Shown piece after piece: positions 1 through 9,469 of a DNA stretch of 64,000 nucleotides. This stretch comes from Bradyrhizobium sp. CIAT3101. GTDB lineage: Bacteria; Pseudomonadota; Alphaproteobacteria; Rhizobiales; Xanthobacteraceae. Position numbers and translations under genes: made by a program. The notes under the pieces were generated by a model, which made no database searches, had not been told where the DNA came from, and was given only the letters and a program-made list of their open reading frames with translations. Position 1 is the first letter of the stretch. The number at the start of each line of letters is the position of its first letter. The stretch lies in assembly GCF_029714945.1 (NCBI RefSeq), contig NZ_CP121634.1:7089001-7153000 (forward strand), written 5' to 3'.

Positions 1-1
1 C

Positions 2-253
2 GATGGCGCCACCTATGCCGACCGCGTCGGGCGCTTCACGGCCGTCACCTCCGAAGACGGGCGGCTCGTCGACGCACAGGGGCTGACGGTCGAGGATTTC
101 GGCCTCGTCGACAATCTCATGATGATCCACGCGCTGGAGCTGCACGGCTGCCCACTGGTGACGCCCGCAGAACCGCCGGCCGACGTCTGGCACGATCTCG
201 CCGCGTTCGAGACTTGCGTCCGGATCGCAGCCGCGCGATTGATCGCATCATAG
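2..253 (+). CDS. C-terminal fragment of an unrecognised protein (5' end outside window)
   Basis: An open frame runs from the window edge to a TAG stop and gives 83 residues, ending ...RIAAARLIAS. Codon use matches the neighbouring genes, so this is the end of a real gene whose start lies upstream. No motif allows a family assignment; the visible part is acidic-hydrophobic with no membrane segment. It ends 27 bases before tlyA on the same strand, so the two could be co-transcribed. Confidence 0.6.
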   Translation, partial: DGATYADRVGRFTAVTSEDGRLVDAQGLTVEDFGLVDNLMMIHALELHGCPLVTPAEPPADVWHDLAAFETCVRIAAARLIAS

Positions 254-280
254 ACGTTTCAATCGTCTTTCGGAGAGACC

Positions 281-1015
281 ATGTCCCCTGCCCGCAAGCG
301 TGCGGATGTTTTGCTGGTCGAGCGCGGCCTGTTCGAGAGCCGGGCGCGCGCGCGCGCGGCGATCGAGGCCGGCCTCGTCACGGCCGACGACAAGCAGGTC
401 GCCAAACCTTCGGAGACGATCGCCGAGGACGCCGTGATCCAGGCCGAGCCGGCGCACCCCTATGTGTCGCGCGGTGGCGTCAAGCTCGCGGGCGCATTGG
501 AGCGCTATCCGATCGACATCGAGGACCATGTCTGCCTCGACGTCGGCGCCTCCACCGGCGGCTTCACCGAAGTGCTGCTGGCGAATGGCGCGAGCCTGGT
601 GTTCGCCATCGACGTCGGCACCAGCCAGCTGCATGCTTCGCTGCGCGATCATCCAAAGATCGTATCGATGGAGGCGACCGACATTCGCAGCTATGAGGGC
701 AAGCGACTGCCGGCGCGGCCCGATGTCGTCGTGATCGACGTCAGTTTCATTTCGCTGAAGGCCGTGCTGCCGGTGGCGCTGTCGCTGGCCGCCGCGCCGA
801 TGAGCCTGCTGGCGCTGATCAAGCCGCAGTTCGAAGCCGATCGGAAGCACAACAAGAAGGGCATCGTCCGCGACGCCGCGGTGCATCAGGAAATCTGCGA
901 CGACATCGCGACCTTTGCCGCGTCGCTCGGCTGCACCGACATCGCGGTGTTTCCCTCCTCGATCACAGGCGGCGACGGCAACATCGAATTCTTCCTGGGC
1001 GCGCGCCGTGGTTGA
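281..1015 (+). CDS. tlyA: TlyA family rRNA (cytidine-2'-O)-methyltransferase
   Basis: The 244-residue protein has an N-terminal S4 RNA-binding domain (about residues 5-65) followed by an FtsJ-like Rossmann methyltransferase. SAM motif I is [10 protein letters not shown] (87-96). The K-D-K-E catalytic tetrad typical of 2'-O-methyltransferases can be placed at K68 (VSRGGVKL), D153 (VIDVSF), K181 (IKPQFE) and E236 (NIEFFLG). The family methylates ribose 2'-OH groups of rRNA cytidines. The ATG follows a GGAGAG ribosome site. The stop overlaps the GTG start of the next RNA methyltransferase by 8 bases, so the two are translationally coupled. Confidence 0.93.
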   Translation: MSPARKRADVLLVERGLFESRARARAAIEAGLVTADDKQVAKPSETIAEDAVIQAEPAHPYVSRGGVKLAGALERYPIDIEDHVCLDVGASTGGFTEVLLANGASLVFAIDVGTSQLHASLRDHPKIVSMEATDIRSYEGKRLPARPDVVVIDVSFISLKAVLPVALSLAAAPMSLLALIKPQFEADRKHNKKGIVRDAAVHQEICDDIATFAASLGCTDIAVFPSSITGGDGNIEFFLGARRG

Positions 1016-2252
1016 ACGCATCACGATCGATCATGTCGGCCATCGCGGCGATGGCGTCTCGCTCACGACCGGCGATGCGGTCTACGTGCCCTACACGCTT
1101 GGCGGCGAGAGCGTCGAGGTCGACCATGTCGCCGGTCATCCCGACCGCCGCAAGCTGCTCGCGGTCGACGTCGCAAGCCCCGAGCGCGTTGAGCCGTTCT
1201 GCCCACATTTCGGCATCTGCGGCGGCTGCGCCATCCAGCATTGGGCGGCCGAGCCCTATCACGCGTGGAAGCGCAACATCGTGGTCGAGACACTGGCGCA
1301 GGCCGGCCTCGATTGCGAGGTGGCGCCGCTGGTCGATGCCCACGGCACCGGCCGAAGGCGTGTGACGCTGCACGGAAGGTTCGGCACGCATGACGTGCTC
1401 AAGGTCGGCTTCTCGGCCGCAAGCTCACACGACGTGATCCCGATCCATCGCTGCCCGATCCTCGATCCTGCGCTCGACGGTGCGCTCGATGCCGCCTGGG
1501 CGCTCGCGGAGCCGCTGACGTCAAAAATGCCGGTGACGAAACCGCTCGATATCCAGGTGACCGCGACCGCCAATGGTCTCGATGTCGACGTGCGCGGCTC
1601 CGGGCCGCTGCCGACGCCTCTGGTCACGGCGCTATCGCGCGTCGCCGAGCAGCATCACCTGGCGCGGCTGACGCGGCATGGTGAGCTGGTGCTGCAACGC
1701 CTGCCGCCGACGATCAGGATGGGCCGTGCCGAGGTGACGCTGCCGCCGGGCTCGTTCCTGCAGGCAACGGTGGCGGGAGAAGAGACGCTGGCTGCACTCG
1801 TTGCCGAGCGCCTCGGCAAGGCGAAGGAGGTCCTCGATCTCTTCTGCGGCGTCGGCCCGTTCGCATTGCGGCTCGCCGAGAAGGCCCGCGTCACCGCTTA
1901 CGACAACGACGCCGGCGCGATCGCCGCGCTCGCGAAGGCCGCGCGCACGCCGGGGCTGAAGCCGATCAAGGCCGAGCCGCGCGACCTGTTCCGCCGTCCG
2001 CTGGTGCCGCCGGAGTTGCGCGATATCGATGCCGTGGTGTTCGATCCGCCGCGCCAGGGCGCACAAGCGCAAGCGCTGAAACTCGCGGCGAGCAAGGTAC
2101 CGATCGTGATCGCGGTATCCTGCAACGTCGCAACCTTCGCCCGCGACGCGAGGCTGCTGATCGATGGCGGTTACAAGATCGACGCCGTGGTCCCGGTCGA
2201 CCAGTTCCGCCACACCCCGCACGTGGAGCTGGTGGCGCGATTTACGCGATGA
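1008..2252 (+). CDS. RumA/TrmA-type class I SAM-dependent RNA (uracil-5) methyltransferase
   Basis: I place the start at a GTG inside the last codons of tlyA, giving 414 residues beginning [16 protein letters not shown], a normal TRAM-like beginning for this family; upstream in-frame sequence only mirrors tlyA. A C-x5-C-GG-C cluster (Cys65, 71, 74) with a later Cys near 145 suggests the 4Fe-4S site of RlmD/RumA proteins. SAM motif [10 protein letters not shown] lies near 275, the FDPPRQG motif near 343 and the catalytic cysteine in AVSCNVATF near 371. It probably makes 5-methyluridine in 23S rRNA or tRNA; the exact target cannot be read from sequence. Confidence 0.9.
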   Translation: MVERITIDHVGHRGDGVSLTTGDAVYVPYTLGGESVEVDHVAGHPDRRKLLAVDVASPERVEPFCPHFGICGGCAIQHWAAEPYHAWKRNIVVETLAQAGLDCEVAPLVDAHGTGRRRVTLHGRFGTHDVLKVGFSAASSHDVIPIHRCPILDPALDGALDAAWALAEPLTSKMPVTKPLDIQVTATANGLDVDVRGSGPLPTPLVTALSRVAEQHHLARLTRHGELVLQRLPPTIRMGRAEVTLPPGSFLQATVAGEETLAALVAERLGKAKEVLDLFCGVGPFALRLAEKARVTAYDNDAGAIAALAKAARTPGLKPIKAEPRDLFRRPLVPPELRDIDAVVFDPPRQGAQAQALKLAASKVPIVIAVSCNVATFARDARLLIDGGYKIDAVVPVDQFRHTPHVELVARFTR

Positions 2253-2256
2253 CGCC

Positions 2257-2844
2257 CTAGTGTCGTAGCTGGCCGAGCGCCGGCGACTCGCCAGGCAGCA
2301 TGTCCGACCTGATATCGCTATCCATGCGGCCCGAGCCTCGCTGGGAAAAACCGGCCCCGAACGACAGGCTGAGGTTCGACGTCGGTTTGAACTCGACACC
2401 GGCGAATCCGCCATAGCCGGGCGCAGCGCCGGAGGTCAGCGGCGCAACCGAACTGCCGATGCCGTTGCCATATTTCAGCGTGTCGAAGCCGGCAAAGAAC
2501 GTCACGGGCATGCCACCCGCGCTCTTCATGTTGTAGCCGAACTGCGTGCTGTCGTAGGACAGCGCGCTGAAATTGCCGGCCAGGCCCGGCTGGCTGAAAC
2601 CGCTCAGACCGAGATTGCCGCTCTGGCTTCCGACAAAGAAACCGGGACGAAAGCCATAGCCGCTCGCATCGCCGGCATTGAAGGCCGGGAAATTACCGTA
2701 GCTGTCGGCGCTGTTGCCGAAGCCGAAAGCCCCGCCCGGAATCCAATACTGCAGGGGTGCGACCTGCGCATGAGCCGGTGCTCCACCGAAGCAGAGCACC
2801 GCGAAGAGAGTTGCGAGACCGCAGGAACGTACAAGGCTGGGCAT
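2257..2844 (-). CDS. Exported outer-membrane-like protein of unknown function
   Basis: The 195-residue product starts with a clear signal peptide (hydrophobic core LATLFAVLCFGG, cleavage after APAHA). The mature part is rich in Gly, Phe, Ser and Tyr, with alternating patterns such as NLSLSFGAGFSQRG near the C-terminus that resemble beta-barrel strands of small outer membrane proteins. It has no catalytic motif. It lies tail to tail with the preceding methyltransferase, 4 bases apart. The barrel assignment is inferred from composition only. Confidence 0.65.
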   Translation of the reverse strand: MPSLVRSCGLATLFAVLCFGGAPAHAQVAPLQYWIPGGAFGFGNSADSYGNFPAFNAGDASGYGFRPGFFVGSQSGNLGLSGFSQPGLAGNFSALSYDSTQFGYNMKSAGGMPVTFFAGFDTLKYGNGIGSSVAPLTSGAAPGYGGFAGVEFKPTSNLSLSFGAGFSQRGSGRMDSDIRSDMLPGESPALGQLRH

Positions 2845-3097
2845 TCAGGTAACCGTCAGAATGGTCACGAATTATACGCCGGGGCCCGCCCCAATACCAG
2901 CGATGCGATGCCGTTGACTGCGCCATCCGGTTCCCAGATCACCTCTTCCTGACGCTTTGAACCTCCTCCGTGGCGGATTGACCCATTGAGAGGACGCGCA
3001 AGTTCAGGCCGCGGGCTTGACCGCGAAAGCCTGGCGCTGTCCCGCAGCGCGATTGCGCAGACCCTTGAAAATGCCCAACCTTTGTAAGGAGGCCGTC

Positions 3098-4156
3098 ATG
3101 GAGGTCAATGCCGACAGGTTGAATGCCTTTATGGGCAAGATGGTCACCGAGTTCGGCGCGGCGATGAATGCATCGCTGGTGCTGCTCGGAGACAAGCTCG
3201 GTCTCTACCGGACCCTCGCCGCCAAGGGGCCGATGAGTTCGTCCGAGCTCGCGAGCGCCACCGGAACGACGGAGCGCTATATCCGCGAATGGCTGTCGAG
3301 CCAGGCGGCATCCGGTTACATCGAATACGATTCCGCATCACGAAAGTTTTCGATGTTGCCGGAGCAGGCGATGGCGCTTGCTGACGAGGATAGTCCGGTT
3401 TTCCTCGGCGCATTCGGCAACGTCATCGCATCGGCGTTTCTCGACGAGCCGAAGGTCTCGGACGCATTCAAGTCCGGCAAGGGCGTCGGCTGGAACCGGC
3501 GCAGCGAGTGCCTGTTCTGCGGCACGGCCCGCTTCTTCCGCACCGGCTACATGCACCACCTCGTGCAGGAATGGCTCCCCGCGCTCGACGGCGTCGTGGA
3601 CAAGCTGAAGCGCGGCGCCAAGGTCGCCGATGTCGGCTGCGGCCATGGCGTCTCGACACGGTTGATGGCCGAGGCCTTCCCGAAGTCGCGCTTCTACGGC
3701 TTCGACTATCACGAGGGTTCGATCGAGGCGGCGCGCAAGGCGGCAGCCGAGGCGAAGCTCGGTGATCGCGTCAGCTTCGCGGTTCATTCGGCCAAGACCT
3801 ATCCGGCCGAGGGCTATGATCTCGTCTGCTTCTTCGATTGCCTGCACGACATGGGCGATCCCGTCGGCGCGATCAGCCACGTGCGACAGACCATGGCGAA
3901 GGACGGCACCTGCATGCTGGTCGAACCGTTCGCGGGCGACCGCCTCGAGGACAATCTCAATCCGGTCGGGCGCGTCTATTATGCGGCGTCGACCATGATC
4001 TGCACCCCGGCCTCGCTCGATCAGGAGGTGGGCCTCGCACTCGGCGCGCAAGCCGGCGAAGCACGGCTGCGCAAGGTCGCCAGCGAAGGCGGCCTATCAC
4101 GCTTCCGCCGGGCCGCCGAGACCCCCTTCAACCTGATCCTGGAAGCACGGATCTGA
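3098..4156 (+). CDS. Class I SAM-dependent methyltransferase with N-terminal winged helix
   Basis: The start is the ATG 5 bases after a strong AAGGAGG site (about 3086), giving 352 residues. Residues 20-100 form a winged-helix/dimerisation domain (TRT...SSSELASATGTTERYIREWL), as in Rv2258c-like methyltransferases. The methyltransferase domain begins with VADVGCGHGVSTRLM near 176, followed by the acidic loop FYGFDYHEGSIE and FFDCLHDMGDP. The fold resembles O-methyltransferases of secondary metabolism, but the substrate is unknown. It stands alone between a convergent VOC gene and an upstream gap. Confidence 0.85.
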   Translation: MEVNADRLNAFMGKMVTEFGAAMNASLVLLGDKLGLYRTLAAKGPMSSSELASATGTTERYIREWLSSQAASGYIEYDSASRKFSMLPEQAMALADEDSPVFLGAFGNVIASAFLDEPKVSDAFKSGKGVGWNRRSECLFCGTARFFRTGYMHHLVQEWLPALDGVVDKLKRGAKVADVGCGHGVSTRLMAEAFPKSRFYGFDYHEGSIEAARKAAAEAKLGDRVSFAVHSAKTYPAEGYDLVCFFDCLHDMGDPVGAISHVRQTMAKDGTCMLVEPFAGDRLEDNLNPVGRVYYAASTMICTPASLDQEVGLALGAQAGEARLRKVASEGGLSRFRRAAETPFNLILEARI

Positions 4157-4184
4157 TCCTAATCGCGACGGGCGCGGCCGGCCG

Positions 4185-4568
4185 TCAGGCCGCCGCGTCC
4201 GTGCCCATGCCAAATGTGACTTGATTGCCGTCGGCATCGACGACATCGAAATCGCGCATGCCGTAGTCGCGGTCCTCCGGCCGGTTGATGAGCCTCGCGC
4301 CGCGTCCGGACAGCTCGGTGTAGAGCCGGTCCACGTCGCGGACGAAGATGCAGAGGCCGCCCTGCCCGGGCAATCGTTTCGTTGCCGCCGTCGCGAGCAG
4401 ATGCAGGGCCACCTCGTCGCGGCACAGGCAAGCGTAAGACAAGGGCGAGCCATATTCGAAAGTGACCTGAAAGCCGAGCACATCACGGTAATAAGCGAGG
4501 CTCGCTTCGATGTCGGAGACGACGAAGACGGTCGCGGAGCCGACCATCATCGCGGTTTCGTCGGTCAT
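4185..4568 (-). CDS. VOC (glyoxalase/bleomycin resistance/dioxygenase) family protein
   Basis: The 127-residue protein starts at the ATG preceded by GGAGAA 7 bases upstream, not at the longer in-frame start. One VOC module is complete: beta-alpha-beta-beta-beta halves at TVFVVSDIEASLAYYRDVLGF and LCIFVRDVDRLYTELSGRG, ending DVVDADGNQVTFG. Such proteins bind metal or small hydrophobic ligands as dimers; the substrate is unknown. It is divergent from the exported CMD-family gene, sharing about 135 bases of upstream sequence. Confidence 0.85.
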   Translation of the reverse strand: MTDETAMMVGSATVFVVSDIEASLAYYRDVLGFQVTFEYGSPLSYACLCRDEVALHLLATAATKRLPGQGGLCIFVRDVDRLYTELSGRGARLINRPEDRDYGMRDFDVVDADGNQVTFGMGTDAAA

Positions 4569-4703
4569 GAGGTTCTCCCATCCGGCAAGCAATCTCCAGC
4601 ACGCAGCCTAGCATGCGCAGCGGACATCTTGCACGGGTCGTGCCGCATCGTAAGCTGGCGATCGAACAAGGCGGCACAAGTCCGCCGCGATGGGAGGATG
4701 ACG

Positions 4704-5345
4704 ATGAAATATTCCGGCCTGGCGCTGGCCGCGCTGCTCGCTGTGACGATCCCGGGAGCGGCCCGCGCGGCCGAGCCGACCCGCTTCGTGCCGCTGAAGC
4801 CCGATGAGCTTTCGGCACCGCAGAAGGAATGGGCGGACGCGATCGCGGTGCCGCCGCGCAATGCCAAATTCACCAACCCACCCTATCGCGCTTACATCCG
4901 CAATCCCGAGCTCGCGCCGAAGCTCTCGGCGATGTCGGACTATCTGCGCTGGAATTCGTCGCTGCCGGCGCGTTTAAGCGAATTCGCCATCCTGATCACG
5001 GCGCGGCAGTGGACGGCGCAATATGAATGGTTCGCGCATTATCCGCTGGCGATGAAGGCCGGTCTCGATCCGCAGGTCGCCAAGGACCTCGCCAACGGCG
5101 TACGGCCGCAGGCGATGAAGGACGACGAGGCCGCGCTTTACGACCTCGCGACGGCGCTCTATCGCGACAGGAAGGTCTCCGACGACGTCTATCGCGCCGC
5201 GCAGCAGAAATTCGGCGAGCGCGGCATCATGGATATCATCGGCCTGATCGGCTATTACGATCTGGTCTCGATGACGCTGATCACGATGCAGGCGGAAGCC
5301 CCGAATGACAGCGTGCCGCCATTGCCACCGCTCGTGGCGAAATAG
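4704..5345 (+). CDS. Exported carboxymuconolactone decarboxylase-like protein
   Basis: The 213-residue product begins MKYSGLALAALLAVTIPG and has a signal peptide cleaved near AARA-AEP. The ATG at 4704 is used because GGGAGG lies 6 bases before it and would be too close to the ATG at 4698. The mature part matches the helical CMD fold, with the segment AILITARQWTAQYEWFAHYP near residue 95. It has no CxxC pair, so an AhpD-type peroxidase role is unlikely. Periplasmic CMD proteins of this type are common in Bradyrhizobium; the function is not established. Confidence 0.8.
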   Translation: MKYSGLALAALLAVTIPGAARAAEPTRFVPLKPDELSAPQKEWADAIAVPPRNAKFTNPPYRAYIRNPELAPKLSAMSDYLRWNSSLPARLSEFAILITARQWTAQYEWFAHYPLAMKAGLDPQVAKDLANGVRPQAMKDDEAALYDLATALYRDRKVSDDVYRAAQQKFGERGIMDIIGLIGYYDLVSMTLITMQAEAPNDSVPPLPPLVAK

Positions 5346-5363
5346 TAGCAGTACGCGCCGTTC

Positions 5364-6209
5364 ATGCCGCACGATCCCTTGCTCACGCGCCTGACGTCCG
5401 CCTTTGCCGAGGTGCCGGGCATCGCGGCCATCGTGCTCGGCGGCTCGCGTGCGCGGGGCAGCGCGCATCCGACGTCCGACTACGATATCGGCCTCTACTT
5501 CACGGCGGCCGCGCCGCTCGATACGGAACGGCTGCTGGCGGCCGCGAAGGCGGTCGCCGACAACCCGGCAGCTACGGCGGTGACGCCCATTGGCGAATGG
5601 GGACCGTGGATCGTCGGCGGCGCGTGGTTGTCGGTGGAAGGACACAAGGTCGATCTGCTCTACCGCAACGCCGATGCCGTCGAAGCCGTGATGGAAGCCT
5701 GCCATGCCGGGGCCGTCACCATGGACTATCAGCCCGGCCATCCGCACGGCTTCTGCTCGGCGATCTGGATGGGCGAGATTGCGTATTGCGAGCCGATGCA
5801 TGATCCGCAGGGCCTGATCGCCCGGCTGAAATCGATCACGCAGCCTTATCCCCAAGCGTTGCGCGATGCTCTGATCCGGCGCTTTCGGTGGGAGGTGCTG
5901 TTCGGCATCGAGAACGCCGAGCTTGCCATCGCCCGCGACGATCGGACCCATGTCGCCGGATGCATCTACCGATCGCTCGCCTGCACTGCACAGGTCCTGT
6001 TCGCGCTGAACGCGCGCTATCTCATCAACGAGAAGGACGCGCTGCTGGAAGCCGCGCGCTTGCCGGTGACGATTCCGCATCTGGACGAACGGGCAAAAGA
6101 GGTCTGGCAATTGTTCGGCGACGGCGCGCTTGCGTCGGCCTGCCAGGTGTTGCGGGACATCGATCGGCAATTGCAGGTGCTAACACAGTCGAGCGGGAAT
6201 CAGCGTTGA
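5364..6209 (+). CDS. Pol-beta-like nucleotidyltransferase domain protein
   Basis: The 281-residue protein has the minimal nucleotidyltransferase signature near the N-terminus: GGSRARG (26-32) followed by SDYDIGLYF, with D39 and D41 as likely metal ligands. The C-terminal half is helical and resembles DUF4037/kanamycin nucleotidyltransferase-like partners. It could modify a small molecule or protein with a nucleotide; the substrate is unknown. It lies 18 bases after the CMD gene on the same strand and is possibly co-transcribed. Confidence 0.75.
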   Translation: MPHDPLLTRLTSAFAEVPGIAAIVLGGSRARGSAHPTSDYDIGLYFTAAAPLDTERLLAAAKAVADNPAATAVTPIGEWGPWIVGGAWLSVEGHKVDLLYRNADAVEAVMEACHAGAVTMDYQPGHPHGFCSAIWMGEIAYCEPMHDPQGLIARLKSITQPYPQALRDALIRRFRWEVLFGIENAELAIARDDRTHVAGCIYRSLACTAQVLFALNARYLINEKDALLEAARLPVTIPHLDERAKEVWQLFGDGALASACQVLRDIDRQLQVLTQSSGNQR

Positions 6210-6213
6210 GCGA

Positions 6214-6849
6214 CTACGCCGTCACGTCGACCGAGGATGAAGAATCCGCCGGTGGATATTTCGTCACCGGCACCATGAAGGATTTGGTGCCGACCTGGTA
6301 GATGATCTTGCCGTTCTGCCCGTCATCCGTCGCGATCTGCGACTGCCCGAACATGATGACGTTCTTGTAGACGATGCCGGTGCCCTGGCGGGTGATGCCG
6401 TCGGTGGTGACGCTGACCTGGGCTTCGTTGCCGTTGACCGACAGCACACGAAAGCTCGCGCTCTTGCCGTTGTCGCTGGAATAGCCGCCCCAGCTTCCCA
6501 TCAGGCGGCTGTCGGAGGCCGGCGGCGCCTGTTTCGTCAAGCTCGCAGTCTGCTTGCCTGCGCCGCCCGCGGAGAACAGGAGCACGAGGTTCTTGCCGTC
6601 CTTGGTGCCGACCGTGACCGAGCCGAAAGTGATGAGCGAACCGCTGATCTGGGCAAAACCACGCTCGGTGTGCCCGTTATGGGTGTACTCGACTTGCGCA
6701 CGGCTGCCTCTGATATTCACGACCTTGAAGCCGACGGGCTGGTTGTTGCCCGCCCAATTGCCCTTCCATTCACCGAGCAGAGCGCTCTGGTGATACATGC
6801 GCTCATTGGCGGGCGAAATCTGGCTGGTGCTCTGCGTGACGATGGGCAT
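6214..6849 (-). CDS. Unknown protein with two related beta-rich repeats
   Basis: The 211-residue protein has no signal peptide. It contains an internal duplication: LLGEWKGNWAGNNQPVGFKV (residues 24-43) and LMGSWGGYSSDNGKSASFRV (about 116-135). Each is followed by a similar stretch (RGSRAQVEYTHNGHTERGFA and NGNEAQVSVTTDGITRQGTG) and a strand ending in FGSVTVGTKDGKN or FGQSQIATDDGQN. Each unit of about 90 residues looks like a small all-beta domain. No known family is recognised. It is convergent with the nucleotidyltransferase, 4 bases apart. Confidence 0.7.
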   Translation of the reverse strand: MPIVTQSTSQISPANERMYHQSALLGEWKGNWAGNNQPVGFKVVNIRGSRAQVEYTHNGHTERGFAQISGSLITFGSVTVGTKDGKNLVLLFSAGGAGKQTASLTKQAPPASDSRLMGSWGGYSSDNGKSASFRVLSVNGNEAQVSVTTDGITRQGTGIVYKNVIMFGQSQIATDDGQNGKIIYQVGTKSFMVPVTKYPPADSSSSVDVTA

Positions 6850-6975
6850 GAATCTGCTCGGGAGCAGCGTCAGAAATATCCAGAAACAATTCGATTAGGA
6901 CCATGCCGCAGTTAACGAGCGGTTAATTTGGAATGCCTGAGGCGATGAGGCAAACGGTCTCATCGGGATGGGCCC

Positions 6976-7854
6976 CTAGCGGCCCCAGCGATCCGACCAG
7001 ATCTTCTCGCCGATCAGGCAGTTCACGCGCGGCTCCTTCTCCTTGTCCGCAACGCGCACGACAGGGCGCTCGGGCGTGCGTCCGGCAACTTCCATCAGCA
7101 GCTTGGTGCGGATGGCTTCCTTGAACTTGTCGCGATCCTTGATCGAGATGACGAAGGAGCCGGGACCGCCGACAACGCAGTCTTCGTAATAGTAATCGAG
7201 ATTGTCGATATCCATGGTCGAATAGGACGGCTCCTTGACCATGATCGGCAGGCCGTTGATGACGATGCCTTTCTCGAGCGCGGCGTCGCGCGCGACGGTG
7301 ACGGGGCCGCCATTGTTGTTGGGGCCGTCGCCGGAGATGTCGATGACGCGGCGAATGCCGTGATAGGGATCCTCGTCGAACAACGGCATCGCAAATCCGA
7401 TCGCGCCGGAGATCGAGGTGCGTGAGGCGCGCCGGATCGGCGTCTTCAAGATCTCGGCGGCGACCGCGTCCGCCGTCTCCGGTCCGTCGATGAGGCGCCA
7501 CGGAATGATGATCTTCTGATCGGAGGATGCAGCCCATTCGAAATAGGTCACCGCGATCCTGCCGTTCGGCCCGGCCTTCAGCGCCTGCAGGAACTCCTTG
7601 GACTGGATCGCCTGCGCGTAGCCCTCGCGCTGGATCGCGAGCTCGTCCATGTCCATGGAATAGGAGACGTCGACCGCGAGGATCAGCTCGACATCGACCG
7701 ACTGTGCATCGCCGTCGGCCGCCTGCCGCTGATATCTTGAAGGTTCAAACTTCGGCGGTTCAAGTTTAGAACTTGGTGCCGCGATGCCCGCGACGTCCCC
7801 TCCGGCAAGTACGCCGGCCACCAGCACAGCCCCGATCGAGAACAGCAACCGCAT
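6976..7854 (-). CDS. DUF1194 family exported von Willebrand A-like protein
   Basis: The 292-residue product has a signal peptide (LLFSIGAVLVAGVLAGG). Its mature part begins with VELILAVDVSYSMDMDE, in which D62-x-S64-x-S66 form a MIDAS metal site. The later motifs GPNGRIAVTYFEWA, ISGAIGFAMPLF and VIDISGDGPNNNGG are typical of DUF1194, a vWA-related family of alphaproteobacterial exported proteins whose role is not known. Nothing else is encoded nearby on this strand. Confidence 0.85.
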   Translation of the reverse strand: MRLLFSIGAVLVAGVLAGGDVAGIAAPSSKLEPPKFEPSRYQRQAADGDAQSVDVELILAVDVSYSMDMDELAIQREGYAQAIQSKEFLQALKAGPNGRIAVTYFEWAASSDQKIIIPWRLIDGPETADAVAAEILKTPIRRASRTSISGAIGFAMPLFDEDPYHGIRRVIDISGDGPNNNGGPVTVARDAALEKGIVINGLPIMVKEPSYSTMDIDNLDYYYEDCVVGGPGSFVISIKDRDKFKEAIRTKLLMEVAGRTPERPVVRVADKEKEPRVNCLIGEKIWSDRWGR

Positions 7855-8044
7855 CGCAGTCTCCCGTCGTATGACGCGATGGTGACATGCAAACGCCTTG
7901 CCGCAAAGCGCGAAGATCGCTTGTGCTTCACATTCAGGTTAGGGATTGCGAGTTAGTCTTTTAGTGCGATGCGCGAAACTGCCGCCATGTCGCCACGCTT
8001 GCGCCGCCACGCGATCGCGCCGCGGGACAGAGCGCCCCGCCTAC

Positions 8045-8072
8045 TTGTTCCCCGTGATTTCCATGCTAGGCT
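8045..8072 (+). promoter_or_regulatory. Possible promoter of the fluoride-responsive operon
   Basis: TTGTTC (8045-8050) and TAGGCT (8067-8072) are 16 bases apart and would start transcription about 12 bases before the riboswitch. The -10 match is poor, so this is only a placement guess. The rest of 7855-8083 shows no gene. Confidence 0.3.
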
Positions 8073-8081
8073 GACGATACA

Positions 8082-8152
8082 GATGGGGATGGAGTCCCCC
8101 GATAACCGCCCGGCGGTCGAACGACCGTAGTGGGCTGATGACTCCTGCTGGA
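8082..8152 (+). ncRNA. Fluoride riboswitch (crcB motif)
   Basis: The sequence holds the conserved parts of the fluoride aptamer in order. GGGGAUGGAGUCCCCC (8085-8100) gives the GAUG loop and first stem. The following GAUAACCGCC carries the AACCGCC pseudoknot segment. The 3' side is GGGCUGAUGACUCCUGC (8132-8148). A strong terminator follows 40 bases later, and fluoride exporter genes lie downstream. The layout fits an ON switch in which fluoride binding prevents termination. The segment UUGGCGGGA (8177-8185) could compete with the terminator's CCCGCC arm. Confidence 0.93.
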
Positions 8153-8192
8153 GGTGAGGCAATCAGCCTCTGCCTTTGGCGGGAGCATGGAC

Positions 8193-8216
8193 AAACCCGC
8201 CGCTGGCGGGTTTTTT
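8193..8216 (+). terminator. Riboswitch-controlled intrinsic terminator
   Basis: A 9-bp perfect stem (AAACCCGCC / GGCGGGTTT, loop GCT) runs straight into six T residues. It lies between the fluoride aptamer and the first gene start at 8242, so it is the expression platform. Confidence 0.9.
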
Positions 8217-8241
8217 GTTGCCTGAAACAAAGGCGAGGGAC

Positions 8242-9453
8242 GTGACGACGACCGCACCGAATGCTGCGCGCACCAAGCTACCCAGGGGAATCTGGGTGCT
8301 CGGCTTCGTCTCGATGCTGATGGACGTCTCCTCCGAGATGATCCACGCGCTGCTGCCGGTCTATCTCGTCACCGTGCTCGGCGCCTCCACGCTCACCGTC
8401 GGCTTGATTGAGGGCATCGCGGAGGCGACCGCCTCGATCACGAAGATCTTCTCCGGCGCGCTGTCGGACTGGCTCGGCCGGCGCAAGCTGCTCGCCGCCC
8501 TCGGCTATGGCCTGGCCGCCCTGACCAAGCCGCTATTCCCGCTCGCCCCCAGCGTCGGCTGGCTGGTGGCGGCGCGCTTCATCGACCGCGTGGGCAAGGG
8601 CATCCGCGGCGCGCCCCGCGATGCTTTGATCGCCGATATCTCGCCGGCGGGCCTGCGCGGCGCGAGCTTCGGCCTGCGACAGTCGCTCGACACGATCGGC
8701 GCCTTCGTCGGACCGCTCGCCGCGATCGGCCTGATGTGGTGGACGGCGGACCAATTTGCCGCGGTGTTCTGGGTCGCCGTGGTGCCGGCGTTCCTGTCCT
8801 TCGGCCTGATTGCGTTCGCGGTGAACGAGCCGGAGCCGGATGCCAGCCGGGAGCCCGCAAGAAATCCGCTCGACACCGCCGCCATGCGGCAGCTTGGACC
8901 CGTGTATTGGCGCGTCGTCGCGGTCGGCGTCGCCTTCACGCTCGCCCGCTTCAGTGAGGCCTTTCTGATCCTGCGTGCGCAGAACATCGGCCTCAATGCG
9001 ATGTGGGTGCCGGCGGTGCTGGTGCTCATGAACATCACCTACGCGCTCTCGGCCTATCCGGCCGGCGCGCTGTCGGACCGGATCAACCGGACCGCCCTGC
9101 TCGCGCTCGGCCTGGTTTTCCTCGCCGGCGCCGACCTCGCATTGGCGCTGCTGCCGAGTCTGCCCGGCCTCGCGCTCGGCGTCGTGCTGTGGGGTCTGCA
9201 TATGGGATTGACGCAAGGCGTGCTCTCGGCCCTCGTCGCCGATACTGCGCCGCCAAGCCTGCGCGGCACCGCCTTCGGCTATTTCAACCTGTTCACGGGC
9301 CTGGCGCTGCTGGCCGCGAGCGTGATCGCCGGCGCACTGTGGGACGTTTACGGCCCGGCCGGCACGTTCCTCGCAGGACTCGGCTTCGCGCTGGTCGCGC
9401 TCGTGGGACTGCTCACCGTCGGCGACGGGCTGGCAACGGAGAAGACGTCATGA
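8242..9453 (+). CDS. MFS transporter under fluoride riboswitch control
   Basis: I choose the GTG at 8242 (site GGCGAGGG upstream), giving 403 residues beginning MTTTAPNAARTKLPRG. The open frame extends further up but would overlap the terminator. The protein has 12 predicted membrane helices, a major facilitator motif A (GALSDWLGRRK, near residue 80) and a GKGIRGAPRDALIAD loop. It belongs to a family of single-component MFS carriers of unsettled substrate. Position directly after the riboswitch, and 16 bases before crcB, makes it part of the fluoride response; whether it moves fluoride or repairs a side effect is unknown. Confidence 0.85.
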   Translation: MTTTAPNAARTKLPRGIWVLGFVSMLMDVSSEMIHALLPVYLVTVLGASTLTVGLIEGIAEATASITKIFSGALSDWLGRRKLLAALGYGLAALTKPLFPLAPSVGWLVAARFIDRVGKGIRGAPRDALIADISPAGLRGASFGLRQSLDTIGAFVGPLAAIGLMWWTADQFAAVFWVAVVPAFLSFGLIAFAVNEPEPDASREPARNPLDTAAMRQLGPVYWRVVAVGVAFTLARFSEAFLILRAQNIGLNAMWVPAVLVLMNITYALSAYPAGALSDRINRTALLALGLVFLAGADLALALLPSLPGLALGVVLWGLHMGLTQGVLSALVADTAPPSLRGTAFGYFNLFTGLALLAASVIAGALWDVYGPAGTFLAGLGFALVALVGLLTVGDGLATEKTS

Positions 9454-9469
9454 CGGAGGACTGTTCATC

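Noticed and set aside
8176..8241. A TTG start for the MFS gene upstream of 8242
   Set aside because: The reading frame would begin in the riboswitch terminator stem; the GTG at 8242 has a ribosome site and a normal MFS N-terminus.
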